A stretch of 64,000 bases of DNA from Allobrachymonas sp. (GCA_030529505.1 JAUMWT010000002.1:62001-126000); one strand, 5' to 3'. Shown: positions 56,101 to 63,554, counted from the stretch's first letter. Numbers and translations: made by a program. Notes: generated by a model not told the origin, from the sequence alone.

Positions 56101-56204
56101 GGCTGGGCCTGGGCGACTTTGTGGCCGAATACGCCATGCTGGCGCTGTTTGGCCTGCTGTATCTGGGGCTGGCATCGCTGCTGCTGAAAAAACAGGAGAA
56201 GTAG
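53097..56204 (+). CDS. ABC exporter: two ATPase domains fused to ABC-2 permease (YbhFS/RbbA-like)
   Basis: A 1035-residue protein. NBD1 (about 45-275) has GPDGVGKST, KLSGGMKQKL and LLILDEPTTGVDP. NBD2 (about 300-545) has GANGCGKST, a degenerate signature ALPLGMRQRL and VLILDEPTSGVDP, as in YbhF. An Ala/Glu-rich linker (about 550-650) leads to an ABC-2 permease (about 655-1035) with a large extracytoplasmic loop and six helices. Domain order matches RbbA or a fusion of YbhF with YbhS. GTG 53097 overlaps the preceding stop (GTGA) and has ATGGAG six bases upstream; ATG 53085 is less well spaced. Probable drug or lipid exporter. Confidence 0.9.
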   Translation: MSKNDAAHPVSPIDHPDRAGDPESGGAQTKASGHVRAQHAPAVVVQSVSHRYGPTQALDAVSLTIPRGGTVGLIGPDGVGKSTLLGLIAGVRRIQTGTVEVLGGDMANKRVRQQLSHRIAYMPQGLGKNLYPTLSVHENVDFHARLFGLKARERKARIRHLLAATGLAPFAGRAAGKLSGGMKQKLSLCCALVHSPDLLILDEPTTGVDPLSRRQFWALVRSLRAQTAQMTVIVATAYIDEAEQFERLLAMDDGKLLVNQPTQAVLAQYQAASLEEAYIQMLPPEKRQGVGHLEITPFVPDPQSPPAIEAHGLTKRFGRFTAVDHVSFRIEKGEIFGFLGANGCGKSTTMKMLTGLLDASAGSAQLLGRPVDASDRSSRLRVGYMSQAFSLYEELSVRQNLQLHARLYQMGAAGAQAVRDALVQFDLEHVADTKPEALPLGMRQRLQLAAACLHRPEVLILDEPTSGVDPAARDLFWRILVRLSRQDRMTIFVSTHFMNEVERCDRMSLMNRGRVLVMGTPAEVLAQSGQPNTEEAFIHFLQQDAAREAAELRADMQAEMAGETVYARADEAAKERTIDAGAERPERVAAAASNKPGAADAAEAAEAAGTETVRDDEAQASTAMHAPPEAQPETVPNAMSAVAVCASASLCTRAATARKHSLRDRLGTVWTFARRETKELLRDPIRLFFAVMGPVIMLAAVGWSISYDVSHLRFSLLDRDQSAESRRLAESFRGSAYFVEGPPVASQAEAEAALQGRQADLVLDIAPGFGRDVALGRQPLLAIYIDGTDPFNANTAAGYATALLEGYKRELLAERGIELPTLAALESRFMYNPDFKSTHGVVPNILVLVLVMIPAIMTALSVVREREIGSIANLYASPASVAQYLLGKQLPYLAMGLLNFVMLSAMVVLWFGVPLKGSFLALLLGALLLVGASTGLGLLVSSFTRSQTAAFFIAALGTMIPTLNFSGIIHPLSSMEGSAYAIGVGFPASWFQRISSGGFAKGLGLGDFVAEYAMLALFGLLYLGLASLLLKKQEK

Positions 56205-56320
56205 TCGTGAGCCAAGCACCATGTAGCGCAAGCCAAGCAGGCCCGGCCAAACGCCCAGGCCAGCCGCCGCAGGTTCTGCCAAGCCCTGATTGGACGAGGC
56301 CCATTGAACAAGGAAAGCCC

Positions 56321-57013
56321 ATGAAACATCCGATTGAAATCTACCGGGGCGCCGATGGCCAGGCGCAAGTGGAAGTGCGCTTCGGGCAGGAGACGGTGTG
56401 GCTGAGCCTGCAACAAATGGCCGACCTCTTCGGGCGCGACAAATCCGTCATCTCCCGCCACTTGAAAAACATCTTTGCCGAAGGCGAATTGGAGCGAGAT
56501 TCAGTTGTTGCAAAAAATGCAACAGTTCAAATGGAAGGCAAGCGGCAGGTGAGTCGTGAAATCGAGTACTACAACCTGGATGCCATCCTTTCCGTCGGCT
56601 ATCGCGTCAACTCCAAGGCGGGTACCCAATTCCGCATCTGGGCCACTGCCCGCCTCAAAGACTATTTGTTGAAGGGCTATGCCCTCAACCACCAGCGTTT
56701 GCAGCAAAACGCGGCCGAGCTGGCGCAGAGCGTGTTTGGTGAAGCGGCCTACCCCAGCGTGGAAAGCAAGGCCGCGCATCTACTGTATTTCGTGGTCAAG
56801 AACCACCCCTTCACCGATGGCAACAAGCGCAGCGGCGCCTTCTTGTTTGTCGACTTTCTGAATCGCAACGGCCGCTTGCTCAATGCCTGCGGCCAACCCA
56901 TCATCAACGATACCGGTCTGGCTGCTCTCACCCTGCTGGTGGCCGAGTCCGACCCGCAGCAAAAAGAAGTGCTGATTCGCCTGGTGATGCACATGCTGCA
57001 TCGCCCGGATTGA
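56321..57013 (+). CDS. RhuM/Fic fusion protein with internal deletion
   Basis: A 230-residue protein. The N-terminal part (1-135) is RhuM-like with a DNA-binding-type segment (VWLSLQQMADLFGRDKSVISRHLKNIF, excerpt MADLFGRDKSVISRHLKNIF) and YYNLDAILSVGYRVNS. The C-terminal part carries the Fic motif HPFTDGNKRSG (162-172) of AMP-transferring or Doc-type enzymes. Full RhuM/Fic proteins that I know have roughly 100 more residues between LAQ and the YPS-AAHLLYF segment; here they join directly near residue 138 (about 56732). ATG 56321 has AAGGAAA upstream. It sits between two efflux-pump genes, an unusual place. Confidence 0.82.
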   Translation: MKHPIEIYRGADGQAQVEVRFGQETVWLSLQQMADLFGRDKSVISRHLKNIFAEGELERDSVVAKNATVQMEGKRQVSREIEYYNLDAILSVGYRVNSKAGTQFRIWATARLKDYLLKGYALNHQRLQQNAAELAQSVFGEAAYPSVESKAAHLLYFVVKNHPFTDGNKRSGAFLFVDFLNRNGRLLNACGQPIINDTGLAALTLLVAESDPQQKEVLIRLVMHMLHRPD

Positions 57014-57062
57014 GGCCACTTTCCCACTCGCCCAAGTGTGAAACAACTGCGAAAGATCCGCC

Positions 57063-58190
57063 ATGCGTAGCCTGCACAACATCCTGGCCTTGAGCGCCAA
57101 AGAACTGCGCAGCCTGTTGGGCGATACGGTGCTGCTCGTGCTGATCGTGTTTGCCTTCACCGGTCTGGTGTGTTCGGCCGCCACGGGCGTGAGCCGCGAC
57201 GTGCACAACGCCCCGGTGGGCGTGGTGGATCTGGATCAATCGCCGCTGAGCCGCCAGATGGTGGCGGCCTTGCAGCCACCGCATTTTCAAAAGCCTGTGC
57301 CGGTTCAGCGCGAAGAAGTCGATGCGCTGATGGACAAGGGCCAGATGCTGTTCGTGATCGAATTTCCCCCCCACTTTCAGCGCGATGTGGAACTGGGCCG
57401 CGCGCCGCAAGTGCAACTGTTGGCCGATGCCACCACCATTGCGCAGGCGGGGCAGGGGCAGGTTTATATCGGGCGCATTTTTCAGAACGAGATCGTCGAT
57501 TTCTTGCAGAAAAAGCGTCTCATCGAAAGCCTCACGCCCGTGAGGCCGGTCATCAAGCTGCAGTTCAACCCCAATGGCAACGATGTGTGGCCGATGGCCA
57601 TCATGGAGGTGGACAACATGATCGCCATGATCACGCTCGTGCTGGTGGGCGCGGCCGTGATTCGCGAGCGCGAGCGCGGCACCATCGAGCACTTGCTGGT
57701 CATGCCCGTGGGCGCGTTCGAGATCGTGCTGGCCAAAATCCTGGCCAACGGCCTGGTGATTTGCACGGTGGCGCTGCTGTCCATGCGCTTCATGGTCGGC
57801 GGCCTGCTGGGCGTGCCGCTGGCCGGTTCGCTGGGGCTGTTTGCGCTGGGCGCGGCCGTGTTCATGTTTGCCATGGCGGCGCTGGCCATCATGCTGGCAA
57901 CACTGGCGCCCACCATGCCGCAGTACAGCTTGCTGATGATGCCCGTGTACATCATCGCGCTGATGTTTTCGGGCTCGTCTTCGCCGCGCAGCAACATGCC
58001 TGCTGCGGCGCAATGGATCAGCGAATACTGGCCCACCACGCAGTTCGTGTCGCTGGCGCAAAGCGTGCTGCTGCGCGGTGCGGGCATCGACGTGGTGTGG
58101 CCGCAACTGGCCGTGATGGCCGCCACCGGCCTGCTGTTTCTGGGCTATGCCCTGTTCCGCTTCAGAAAGATGCTGGAGCAGCAGGGTTAG
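57063..58190 (+). CDS. ABC-2 type permease (YbhR-like)
   Basis: A 375-residue integral membrane protein: N-terminal helix (LLVLIVFAFTGLVCSAA), a large extracytoplasmic domain (PVGVVDLDQSPLSRQMVAALQPPHF, excerpt VVDLDQSPLSRQM), then five helices including IAMITLVLVGAAVIRERERGTIEHLLVMPV (excerpt RERERGTIEHLLVMPV), the ABC-2 hallmark. Partner of the permease domain in the fused ABC protein upstream, making the YbhR half of the pump. It begins 49 bases after the Fic gene. Confidence 0.9.
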   Translation: MRSLHNILALSAKELRSLLGDTVLLVLIVFAFTGLVCSAATGVSRDVHNAPVGVVDLDQSPLSRQMVAALQPPHFQKPVPVQREEVDALMDKGQMLFVIEFPPHFQRDVELGRAPQVQLLADATTIAQAGQGQVYIGRIFQNEIVDFLQKKRLIESLTPVRPVIKLQFNPNGNDVWPMAIMEVDNMIAMITLVLVGAAVIRERERGTIEHLLVMPVGAFEIVLAKILANGLVICTVALLSMRFMVGGLLGVPLAGSLGLFALGAAVFMFAMAALAIMLATLAPTMPQYSLLMMPVYIIALMFSGSSSPRSNMPAAAQWISEYWPTTQFVSLAQSVLLRGAGIDVVWPQLAVMAATGLLFLGYALFRFRKMLEQQG

Positions 58191-58297
58191 CCCTGTTGGG
58201 CGAATGGCGCCATCGTGTTCACAATGCGTGTGAGCCAGTACGCATCGCCCGCTTTGCCGTGGACGCGCCGCCTGCCACCCCAACCCGGAGAACCCGC

Positions 58298-58699
58298 ATG
58301 CCCCCAGCCTCAGCTTATCCACCTGCCATTGATCCCCATCGGGTCGGCGAATACGATGCCCATTGCTTTTCGGGTGGCGGCTATTTTTACGATGAAGTGC
58401 TGGAATACCGCGTGTGGTGCCACCCCGAACGCGGCGCGCCAGACGAGGCGGAGGGCAGCGACTATTTCTACGCCTTTGCCACTTACGAAGAGGCGCTGGC
58501 GTTTGCTGAGCAAACCGCAGGCGCAGAAGAGCCCGTGGTGCTGGTGCGGCAGCACGAATACATCAACGAGCCGCAGCCCGGCGTCTATCAACACTGCCGC
58601 AGCGTGCGCATCACCGAATGGCTGCCGCAATGGTTGGCAGGCGGAAAACGTGCAGCCAACAGCATTGCCCACTTTTTGCAAACCCAGCAACAGCCATGA
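58298..58699 (+). CDS. Conserved hypothetical protein
   Basis: A 133-residue soluble protein with a conserved-looking core: HCFSGGGYFYDEVLEYRVW, DYFYAFATYEEALAFAEQTAGAEEPVVLVRQHEYINEP (excerpts YAFATYEEALAF, LVRQHEYINEP) and RITEWLPQWLAGGKR. I recall similar proteins in proteobacteria, sometimes named GCN5-related, but the acetyltransferase fold is not evident in the sequence. ATG 58298 has GGAG about eight bases upstream. Function unknown. Confidence 0.7.
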   Translation: MPPASAYPPAIDPHRVGEYDAHCFSGGGYFYDEVLEYRVWCHPERGAPDEAEGSDYFYAFATYEEALAFAEQTAGAEEPVVLVRQHEYINEPQPGVYQHCRSVRITEWLPQWLAGGKRAANSIAHFLQTQQQP

Positions 58700-58821
58700 C
58701 ATCACCTGTGAACCTGCACGATTTGCCCGATCCGCAACAGCACCTGCCTGAGACGGCAGCCGGGCGTGCAAGCACAGGATGGCTGGATCTGGAAAGCAGG
58801 CAGGCCACCATTGATTCATGA
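58696..58821 (+). CDS. Possible 41-residue small protein
   Basis: An ATG overlapping the preceding stop (ATGA) opens a 41-codon frame, MTSPVNLHDLPDPQQHLPE onward, ending at 58821. The overlap suggests translational coupling, but there is no family recognition and codon bias cannot be judged at this length. It could be chance. Confidence 0.25.
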   Translation: MTSPVNLHDLPDPQQHLPETAAGRASTGWLDLESRQATIDS

Positions 58822-58870
58822 CCGACATGGAACCCATTCCGCCTTTAAAAACCAAAGGAGGAAGTCAAAG

Positions 58871-59197
58871 ATGAAAACCATTTATTTCTTGTTGTGCATC
58901 GCGGGCACTGTGCTGCCCTTGAGCCAATTCGTGCCATGGCTGGCAGCACATGGCTTGAATGCGCCACTGATGGTGCAGCAGATCGCCGCATCGCCCCTGT
59001 CGGCCTTTGCCTGGCTGGATGTGCTGGTATCCGCGCTGGCCGTGATCGCTTTTGTGCTTTACGAGGGGCGGCGTTTGCGCATGCCCCGCGCCTGGCTGGC
59101 GCTGCTGGGCCTGTGCGTGGGCGTGTCGCTGGCCTTGCCCCTGTTTTTGTGGATGCGCGAACGGCATGAGCAACGTCGGCCACACGGTGCCGTTTGA
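58871..59197 (+). CDS. DUF2834-type small membrane protein
   Basis: A 108-residue protein with three hydrophobic segments (about 3-20, 40-65 and 72-92). The pattern YFLLCIAGTVLPLSQFVPWLAAHG, FAWLDVLVSALAVIAFVLYEGRRL (excerpts LCIAGTVLPLSQFVPW, AFVLYEGRRL) is that of DUF2834 proteins. Function unknown. It has a strong ribosome site, AAAGGAGG, about ten bases upstream of ATG 58871. Confidence 0.8.
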   Translation: MKTIYFLLCIAGTVLPLSQFVPWLAAHGLNAPLMVQQIAASPLSAFAWLDVLVSALAVIAFVLYEGRRLRMPRAWLALLGLCVGVSLALPLFLWMRERHEQRRPHGAV

Positions 59198-59275
59198 AGT
59201 GCGCGCCATCGTGCTGATGGATGAAATGCGACCGTTGAACAAGGCTGTATAAACCGATCAAGGAGCAACACCACC

Positions 59276-59929
59276 ATGCACGCCGATGAACTGCTGGCCG
59301 AACTGAAGCGCCACGCTAACCCCGAACGTGCCGCGCCCATGGCGGCTTACATGAAGCATCGTTTCGACTACCTGGGCATTGCCAAGCCACAGTTGGCCAA
59401 AATTTGCAAACCGTTTCTTAAAAATGCGGTGGCGGAGCAGGTGGACTGGCGATTCATCAAGCAATGCTGGGCCAGCCCCTGGCGCGAGATGCAATACGCA
59501 GCGCTGCAATATCTGCAAGCAGTGCAGAAAAAGCTCACGCCGAAAGACATTCCGCGCCTGCAAAGGCTCATCAGCGAAAAATCGTGGTGGGATACGGCGG
59601 ATTGCCTCGACCGCATCGTGGGCGGCATCGCACTGGCCTATCCTGAAGTAAATGCAACATTGCTCACCTGGAGCCAGAGCGACAACCTCTGGCTGCGACG
59701 CGTGGCGATTGATCACCAACTGCTGCGCAAAGCGCAGACCGATACAGATCTGCTGGAGCAAATCCTCTGCAACAACCTGGGGCAGAGCGAGTTTTTCATC
59801 AATAAAGTCATTGGCTGGGCGCTGCGCGACTACAGCAAAACCAGTCCGCAATGGGTGCGCACGTTTATCGACAAGCACTGCAGCCGCATGGCCAAACTCA
59901 GCGTCCGTGAGGCCAGCAAATACCTTTGA
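59276..59929 (+). CDS. DNA alkylation repair protein (AlkD-like)
   Basis: A 217-residue all-helical HEAT-repeat protein of the AlkC/AlkD glycosylase superfamily, which removes bulky or cationic alkylated bases without base flipping. The YLGIAKPQLAKI segment, the SEKSWWDTADCLDRIVGG motif (Trp and Asp active-site region of AlkD) and FFINKVIGWALRDYSK are typical. It starts 78 bases after the DUF2834 gene, with GGAGC about ten bases before ATG 59276. Confidence 0.85.
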   Translation: MHADELLAELKRHANPERAAPMAAYMKHRFDYLGIAKPQLAKICKPFLKNAVAEQVDWRFIKQCWASPWREMQYAALQYLQAVQKKLTPKDIPRLQRLISEKSWWDTADCLDRIVGGIALAYPEVNATLLTWSQSDNLWLRRVAIDHQLLRKAQTDTDLLEQILCNNLGQSEFFINKVIGWALRDYSKTSPQWVRTFIDKHCSRMAKLSVREASKYL

Positions 59930-59964
59930 ACGGGTGCGGAGCTGCCAGCCTGTTCACGCCTTGT

Positions 59965-60360
59965 TCAGGGCTGTGCTTCGGCCTGTTGCTGGGCAAACAC
60001 TTCTTTGGCAACGAACACGGCGTTCAGCACCTTGGGAAAGCCCAGATACGGCACGCAGTGGATGAAGGTTTCGATGATCTGCTCGCGGCTCAGGCCCACA
60101 TTCAGTGCGGCATGGATGTGCACATGCAGCTGTTTTTCGCAGCTGCCCTGTGCAGCCAAGGCCGCCAGCGTGATCAGTTCGCGCTGTTGCAAATCCAGAT
60201 GCGGGCGCATGTAAATCTCGCCAAAGGCAAAGCCGATGATGTATTGCCCCAAGTCGGGCGCCACATCGGCCAGGGCCTGCATCACTTTGTCGCCCTGCTC
60301 GCCGTCGATTTCGTTCAGCTTGGTCAAGCCGCGTTGCAAGAGCTGGTGATCGTTCAGCAT
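59965..60360 (-). CDS. Carboxymuconolactone decarboxylase family protein
   Basis: A 131-residue AhpD-like/CMD-fold protein: GEIYMRPHLDLQQRELITLAALAAQGSCEKQLHVHIHAALNVG is the family core (excerpts LQQRELITLAALAA, LHVHIHAALNVG), and REQIIETFIHCVPYLGFPKVLNA closes it. The AhpD Cys-x-x-Cys pair is absent, so it belongs to the gamma-carboxymuconolactone-decarboxylase-like side; actual activity unknown. ATG 60360 has AAGGAG at seven bases. It is driven by the MerR-type promoter in the divergent merR spacer. Confidence 0.88.
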   Translation of the reverse strand: MLNDHQLLQRGLTKLNEIDGEQGDKVMQALADVAPDLGQYIIGFAFGEIYMRPHLDLQQRELITLAALAAQGSCEKQLHVHIHAALNVGLSREQIIETFIHCVPYLGFPKVLNAVFVAKEVFAQQQAEAQP

Positions 60361-60397
60361 GGTTCTCTCCTTGCGTGTTGAAAAAACAATGCGCACA

Positions 60398-60428
60398 ATG
60401 CTAGAACTTAGAGTGCACTCCAAGTCAA
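60398..60428 (-). promoter_or_regulatory. MerR-type promoter and operator
   Basis: On the minus strand, -35 TTGACT (60428-60423) and -10 TAGCAT (60403-60398) are separated by exactly 19 bases, the over-long spacing that MerR activators correct by twisting DNA. The spacer holds a near-perfect dyad, ACTTAGAGTGCACTCCAAGT on the plus strand (60406-60425, one mismatched pair). It lies between the divergent CMD-family and merR genes. Confidence 0.85.
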
Positions 60429-60433
60429 GCCCC

Positions 60434-60832
60434 ATGTACAAAATCCAGACCTTTGCCGAGCAGGTTGGTGTGAGCGCAGAGACGCTGCGCTATTATGAAA
60501 AACTGGGCCTGTTGCGGCCTGCGCGCAATGCGGGTGGGCAGCGGGTTTACAGCGATGCCGATGCGGCGTGGGTCGCTTTTTTGCTGCGCCTGAAAGCGAC
60601 GGACATGCCATTGGAGCAGATTGCCAAGTATTCGCAGCTGCGCCATGCGGGCGACAGCACCCTGCGCGAGCGCTACGCCCTGCTGCTGGCGCACAGCGAT
60701 CGCCTGGCCGAGAAGCAGCGGGCGTTGGCAGAGCACCAAGCCCACCTGGGCAACAAGCTGCGGATTTATCAGCAGATGCTGAATCAACAGCCCGCCCAAA
60801 AACGTGCAAAAAACGGCGGCAGAAAAAAATGA
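60434..60832 (+). CDS. MerR family transcriptional regulator
   Basis: A 132-residue MerR protein. The winged helix-turn-helix spans 1-70 (YKIQTFAEQVGVSAETLRYYEKLGLLRPAR, excerpt VSAETLRYYEKLGLLRPAR; RVYSDADAAWVAFLLRLKATDMPLEQI), followed by the dimerisation coiled coil (about 78-125). No cysteine metal-binding loop is visible, which speaks against a metal sensor and for a redox, aldehyde or organic signal. ATG 60434 is chosen by homology; the operator ends nine bases before it, so autorepression is likely. Confidence 0.88.
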   Translation: MYKIQTFAEQVGVSAETLRYYEKLGLLRPARNAGGQRVYSDADAAWVAFLLRLKATDMPLEQIAKYSQLRHAGDSTLRERYALLLAHSDRLAEKQRALAEHQAHLGNKLRIYQQMLNQQPAQKRAKNGGRKK

Positions 60833-60916
60833 GGTGTACATCGATTGGCTGCCGAGCAGCATCAGGCGGGGCTGCTGTGAACCGTTTTTTCGTGGCCCCG
60901 ATGCACGGTGCTGGGT

Positions 60917-61199
60917 CTGGGGTCTGTTCACGCTTCTTTGAGCGATGCCTTGCGCTTCAAAAGCGCTACTCGCCAAGGCGACGGGCGCATCGCCATGCGA
61001 CGCCTGGCCAAGCGGGCAAGGCAGGCGATGGCCTTTTGAGTACAACCCGGAGGCAAGCGGCTTGCCAGAGCGCTCCTCTTTGTTGTGCTTCTTGCGCGAC
61101 ACACCCGGTCTGCGCTGCCATTGCATGCATTTTTCTAGGCCTCGATTGGCACGCTGGCAGGCCGCTTCGCATGATCGAAGGAGCGTGAACAGACCCTGG
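60917..61199 (+). mobile_element. Family B palindromic-ended repeat, full copy
   Basis: A 283-bp element with imperfect ~31-bp terminal inverted repeats: the left begins CTGGGGTCTGTTCACGCTTC, and the right end read in reverse complement begins CCAGGGTCTGTTCACGCTCC; both continue to a GATGC/CATGC. No transposase is encoded. A half copy lies at 12022-12070. The rest of the 60833-61302 spacer shows no gene. Confidence 0.75.
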
Positions 61200-61302
61200 A
61201 GGAGAGTCGGGTGTCAGGTTTTTGCCGCAGGCTGCGACTACAGCCCTGTCGGCCGGTGCCCAATTAGGTTTTAACCGGCCACATCGCAACAAGGAGATCG
61301 AC

Positions 61303-61842
61303 ATGAAAACAAGCCAATGGAAAGTTCTGTCTTACGTCGCTGCCTTGGCGACTGGGGCCATTCTGTTCTTGCAACCCATACGCTCGGCCGAGGCGGCTTC
61401 GCCCACGTCTGCAGCCCTGAACCAGCTGCAAGACGTGCAGGGCAAGCCGGCCATCACTTACTTGAAGGCGGGCAAGCCCACTTTGGTGAAATTCTGGGCC
61501 AGCTGGTGCCCGCAGTGCCTGTCGGAGCTGGGGCATACCGAGGCCTGGGCGAAAGATGCACGATTCCAGAAAGCCAATCTGGTTACGCTGACTTCGCCGG
61601 GGCATTTCGGTGAAAAGAAACAGGGCGATTTCCAGAAGTGGTATCGCGGCCTGAATTACCCGGCCCTGCCGGTGCTGACGGACGAAGGCGGCGGCATTGC
61701 CAAGTCCCTCAAGGTCACGGGCTACCCTTCTTGGGCCGTGCTGGATCAAAAGGGCGAGGTGGTGCGCGTGGTCAAAGGCAGCATCAACGAGGCACAAGCC
61801 CTGGCCTTGATCGACAACCCCCAGGCCGATCTGGGGCGCTGA
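61303..61842 (+). CDS. Exported thioredoxin-like protein (truncated duplicate)
   Basis: A 179-residue protein: signal peptide (1-31, [19 protein letters not shown]), then a TlpA/PilB-type thioredoxin domain with FWASWCPQC (Cys69/Cys72) and the cis-proline region [10 protein letters not shown]. It is a near-identical copy of the first 170 residues of the next gene. Its stop arises at a point where, compared with the second copy, one base is missing (GGGGCGCTGA versus GGATCGTTTGA), so the linker and Msr domains were lost. ATG 61303 has AAGGAG seven bases upstream. It may act as a free periplasmic reductant for methionine sulphoxide reductases. Confidence 0.85.
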   Translation: MKTSQWKVLSYVAALATGAILFLQPIRSAEAASPTSAALNQLQDVQGKPAITYLKAGKPTLVKFWASWCPQCLSELGHTEAWAKDARFQKANLVTLTSPGHFGEKKQGDFQKWYRGLNYPALPVLTDEGGGIAKSLKVTGYPSWAVLDQKGEVVRVVKGSINEAQALALIDNPQADLGR

Positions 61843-61911
61843 AAACCGTTGTGGCCAGCAGTGCCAAGAAGGCGATTGTTTCGGCCAGCCACATTGCACA
61901 AGGAGATCGAC

Positions 61912-63504
61912 ATGAAAAGCAAATGGAAAGCCCTGGCTTTTGTCGCCGCTCTGGCGACCGGGGCCATTCTGTTCTTGCAACCCACGCGCCCGGCCGAGGC
62001 GGCCTCGCCCACGGCAGTGGCCTTGAACCAGCTGCAAGACGTGCAGGGCAAGCCGGCCACCACTTACTTGAAGGCGGGCAAGCCCACTTTGGTGAAGTTC
62101 TGGGCCAGCTGGTGCCCGCAGTGCCTGTCGGAACTGGGGCATACCGAGGCCTGGGCGAAAGATGCACGATTCCAGAAAGCCAATCTGGTTACGCTGACTT
62201 CGCCGGGGCATTTCGGTGAAAAGAAACAGGGCGATTTCCAGAAGTGGTATCGCGGCCTGAATTACCCGGCCCTGCCGGTGCTGACGGATGCGGGTGGCGG
62301 CATTGCCAAAGCCCTCAAGATCACGGGCTACCCCTCTTGGGCCGTGCTCGATAAAAAGGGTGAGGTGGTGCGCGTGGTCAAAGGCAGCATCAACGAGGCG
62401 CAAGCCCTGGCCTTGATCGACAACCCCAAGGCCGATTTGGATCGTTTGAAAACCGTTGCCGCCAGCAGCGCCAAGAAGGCAGCTGCTTCGGCCAGCAACA
62501 AGAAAGGCGTGAACAAAATGAATACCAAAACCATCTATCTGGCCGGCGGCTGCTTCTGGGGGCTGGAAGCCTACTTCCAGCGCATCGATGGCGTGGTGGA
62601 TGCCGTATCGGGCTATGCCAATGGCAAAACCAACAACCCTTCGTATGAGGATGTGACGCGCCGCAACACCGGCCACGCCGAAACGGTGAAGGTGGTGTAC
62701 GACAGCAGCAAGCTCAGCCTGGACGACATCCTGCAGTACTACTTCCGCGTGGTGGATCCCACCAGCCTGAACAAACAGGGCAACGACCGCGGCACGCAAT
62801 ACCGCACCGGCGTGTATTACACCGATGCGGCCGAGCAAGGCGTGATTGCCGCTGCGCTGAAAAAAGAGCAGGGCAAATACAGCCTGCCCATCGTGGTCGA
62901 GAACCTGCCGCTCAAGCACTTTTACGAGGCCGAGGAATACCATCAGGACTACCTGATCAAGAATCCCAACGGTTACTGCCACATCGACATCACCAAGGCC
63001 GACGAACCCCTGCCCGGCAAAAGCAAACCCGCGCCGGCCCAAAAAAAGGGCTTTGACGCAGCCACCTACCGCAAGCCTTCGGATGCCGAACTCAAGCGCA
63101 TCCTCACGCCTGCGCAATACAACGTGACGCAAAAGGCTGGTACCGAGCACGCCTTCAGCCACGAGTACGACCACTTGTTCGCCCCCGGCATCTATGTGGA
63201 CGTGGTGAGCGGCGAACCCCTGTTCAGCTCGGCTGACAAATACAACTCGGGCTGCGGCTGGCCCAGCTTCACGCGTCCGATCAATAAATCGGCCGTGACC
63301 GAGCACGAGGACCTGAGCTACAACATGCGCCGCACCGAAGTGCGCAGCCGCGCGGCCGATTCGCACCTGGGCCACGTCTTCAACGACGGCCCCAAAGACA
63401 AAGGCGGCTTGCGCTACTGCATCAATGGCGTGAGCCTGCGCTTCATCCCGCTGGCGCAGATGGACGCCGAAGGCTACGGCCACCTGAAATCGCTGGCGCG
63501 TTGA
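61912..63504 (+). CDS. msrAB: Trifunctional thioredoxin/MsrA/MsrB (PilB-like)
   Basis: A 530-residue exported protein repairing both stereoisomers of methionine sulphoxide. Signal peptide 1-31; thioredoxin domain with FWASWCPQC (Cys68/Cys71); an Ala/Lys linker (about 180-202); MsrA with AGGCFWG (Cys214) and the EEYHQDYL segment; MsrB with NSGCGWPSF and catalytic Cys503 in [11 protein letters not shown]. The order is that of Neisseria PilB. ATG 61912 has AAGGAG seven bases upstream. An internal ATG at 62518 (Met203) just before MsrA could yield a cytosolic MsrAB, which is speculation. It lies immediately downstream of its truncated duplicate. Confidence 0.95.
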   Translation: MKSKWKALAFVAALATGAILFLQPTRPAEAASPTAVALNQLQDVQGKPATTYLKAGKPTLVKFWASWCPQCLSELGHTEAWAKDARFQKANLVTLTSPGHFGEKKQGDFQKWYRGLNYPALPVLTDAGGGIAKALKITGYPSWAVLDKKGEVVRVVKGSINEAQALALIDNPKADLDRLKTVAASSAKKAAASASNKKGVNKMNTKTIYLAGGCFWGLEAYFQRIDGVVDAVSGYANGKTNNPSYEDVTRRNTGHAETVKVVYDSSKLSLDDILQYYFRVVDPTSLNKQGNDRGTQYRTGVYYTDAAEQGVIAAALKKEQGKYSLPIVVENLPLKHFYEAEEYHQDYLIKNPNGYCHIDITKADEPLPGKSKPAPAQKKGFDAATYRKPSDAELKRILTPAQYNVTQKAGTEHAFSHEYDHLFAPGIYVDVVSGEPLFSSADKYNSGCGWPSFTRPINKSAVTEHEDLSYNMRRTEVRSRAADSHLGHVFNDGPKDKGGLRYCINGVSLRFIPLAQMDAEGYGHLKSLAR

Positions 63505-63524
63505 TCGCAGCGCCCGGCCCAAGC

Positions 63525-63554
63525 AAGAGCCAGCCGCCGCGCTGGCTCTTTTTT
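63525..63554 (+). terminator. Intrinsic terminator of the msr operon
   Basis: A perfect ten-base stem AAGAGCCAGC/GCTGGCTCTT with loop CGCCGC ends in a run of six T residues (63549-63554), 21 bases after the msrAB stop. Confidence 0.92.

Noticed and set aside
61264-63522. A 752-codon antisense frame over the thioredoxin/msrAB genes
   Set aside because: It repeats itself only because the sense genes are duplicated, and it lacks any recognisable motif.
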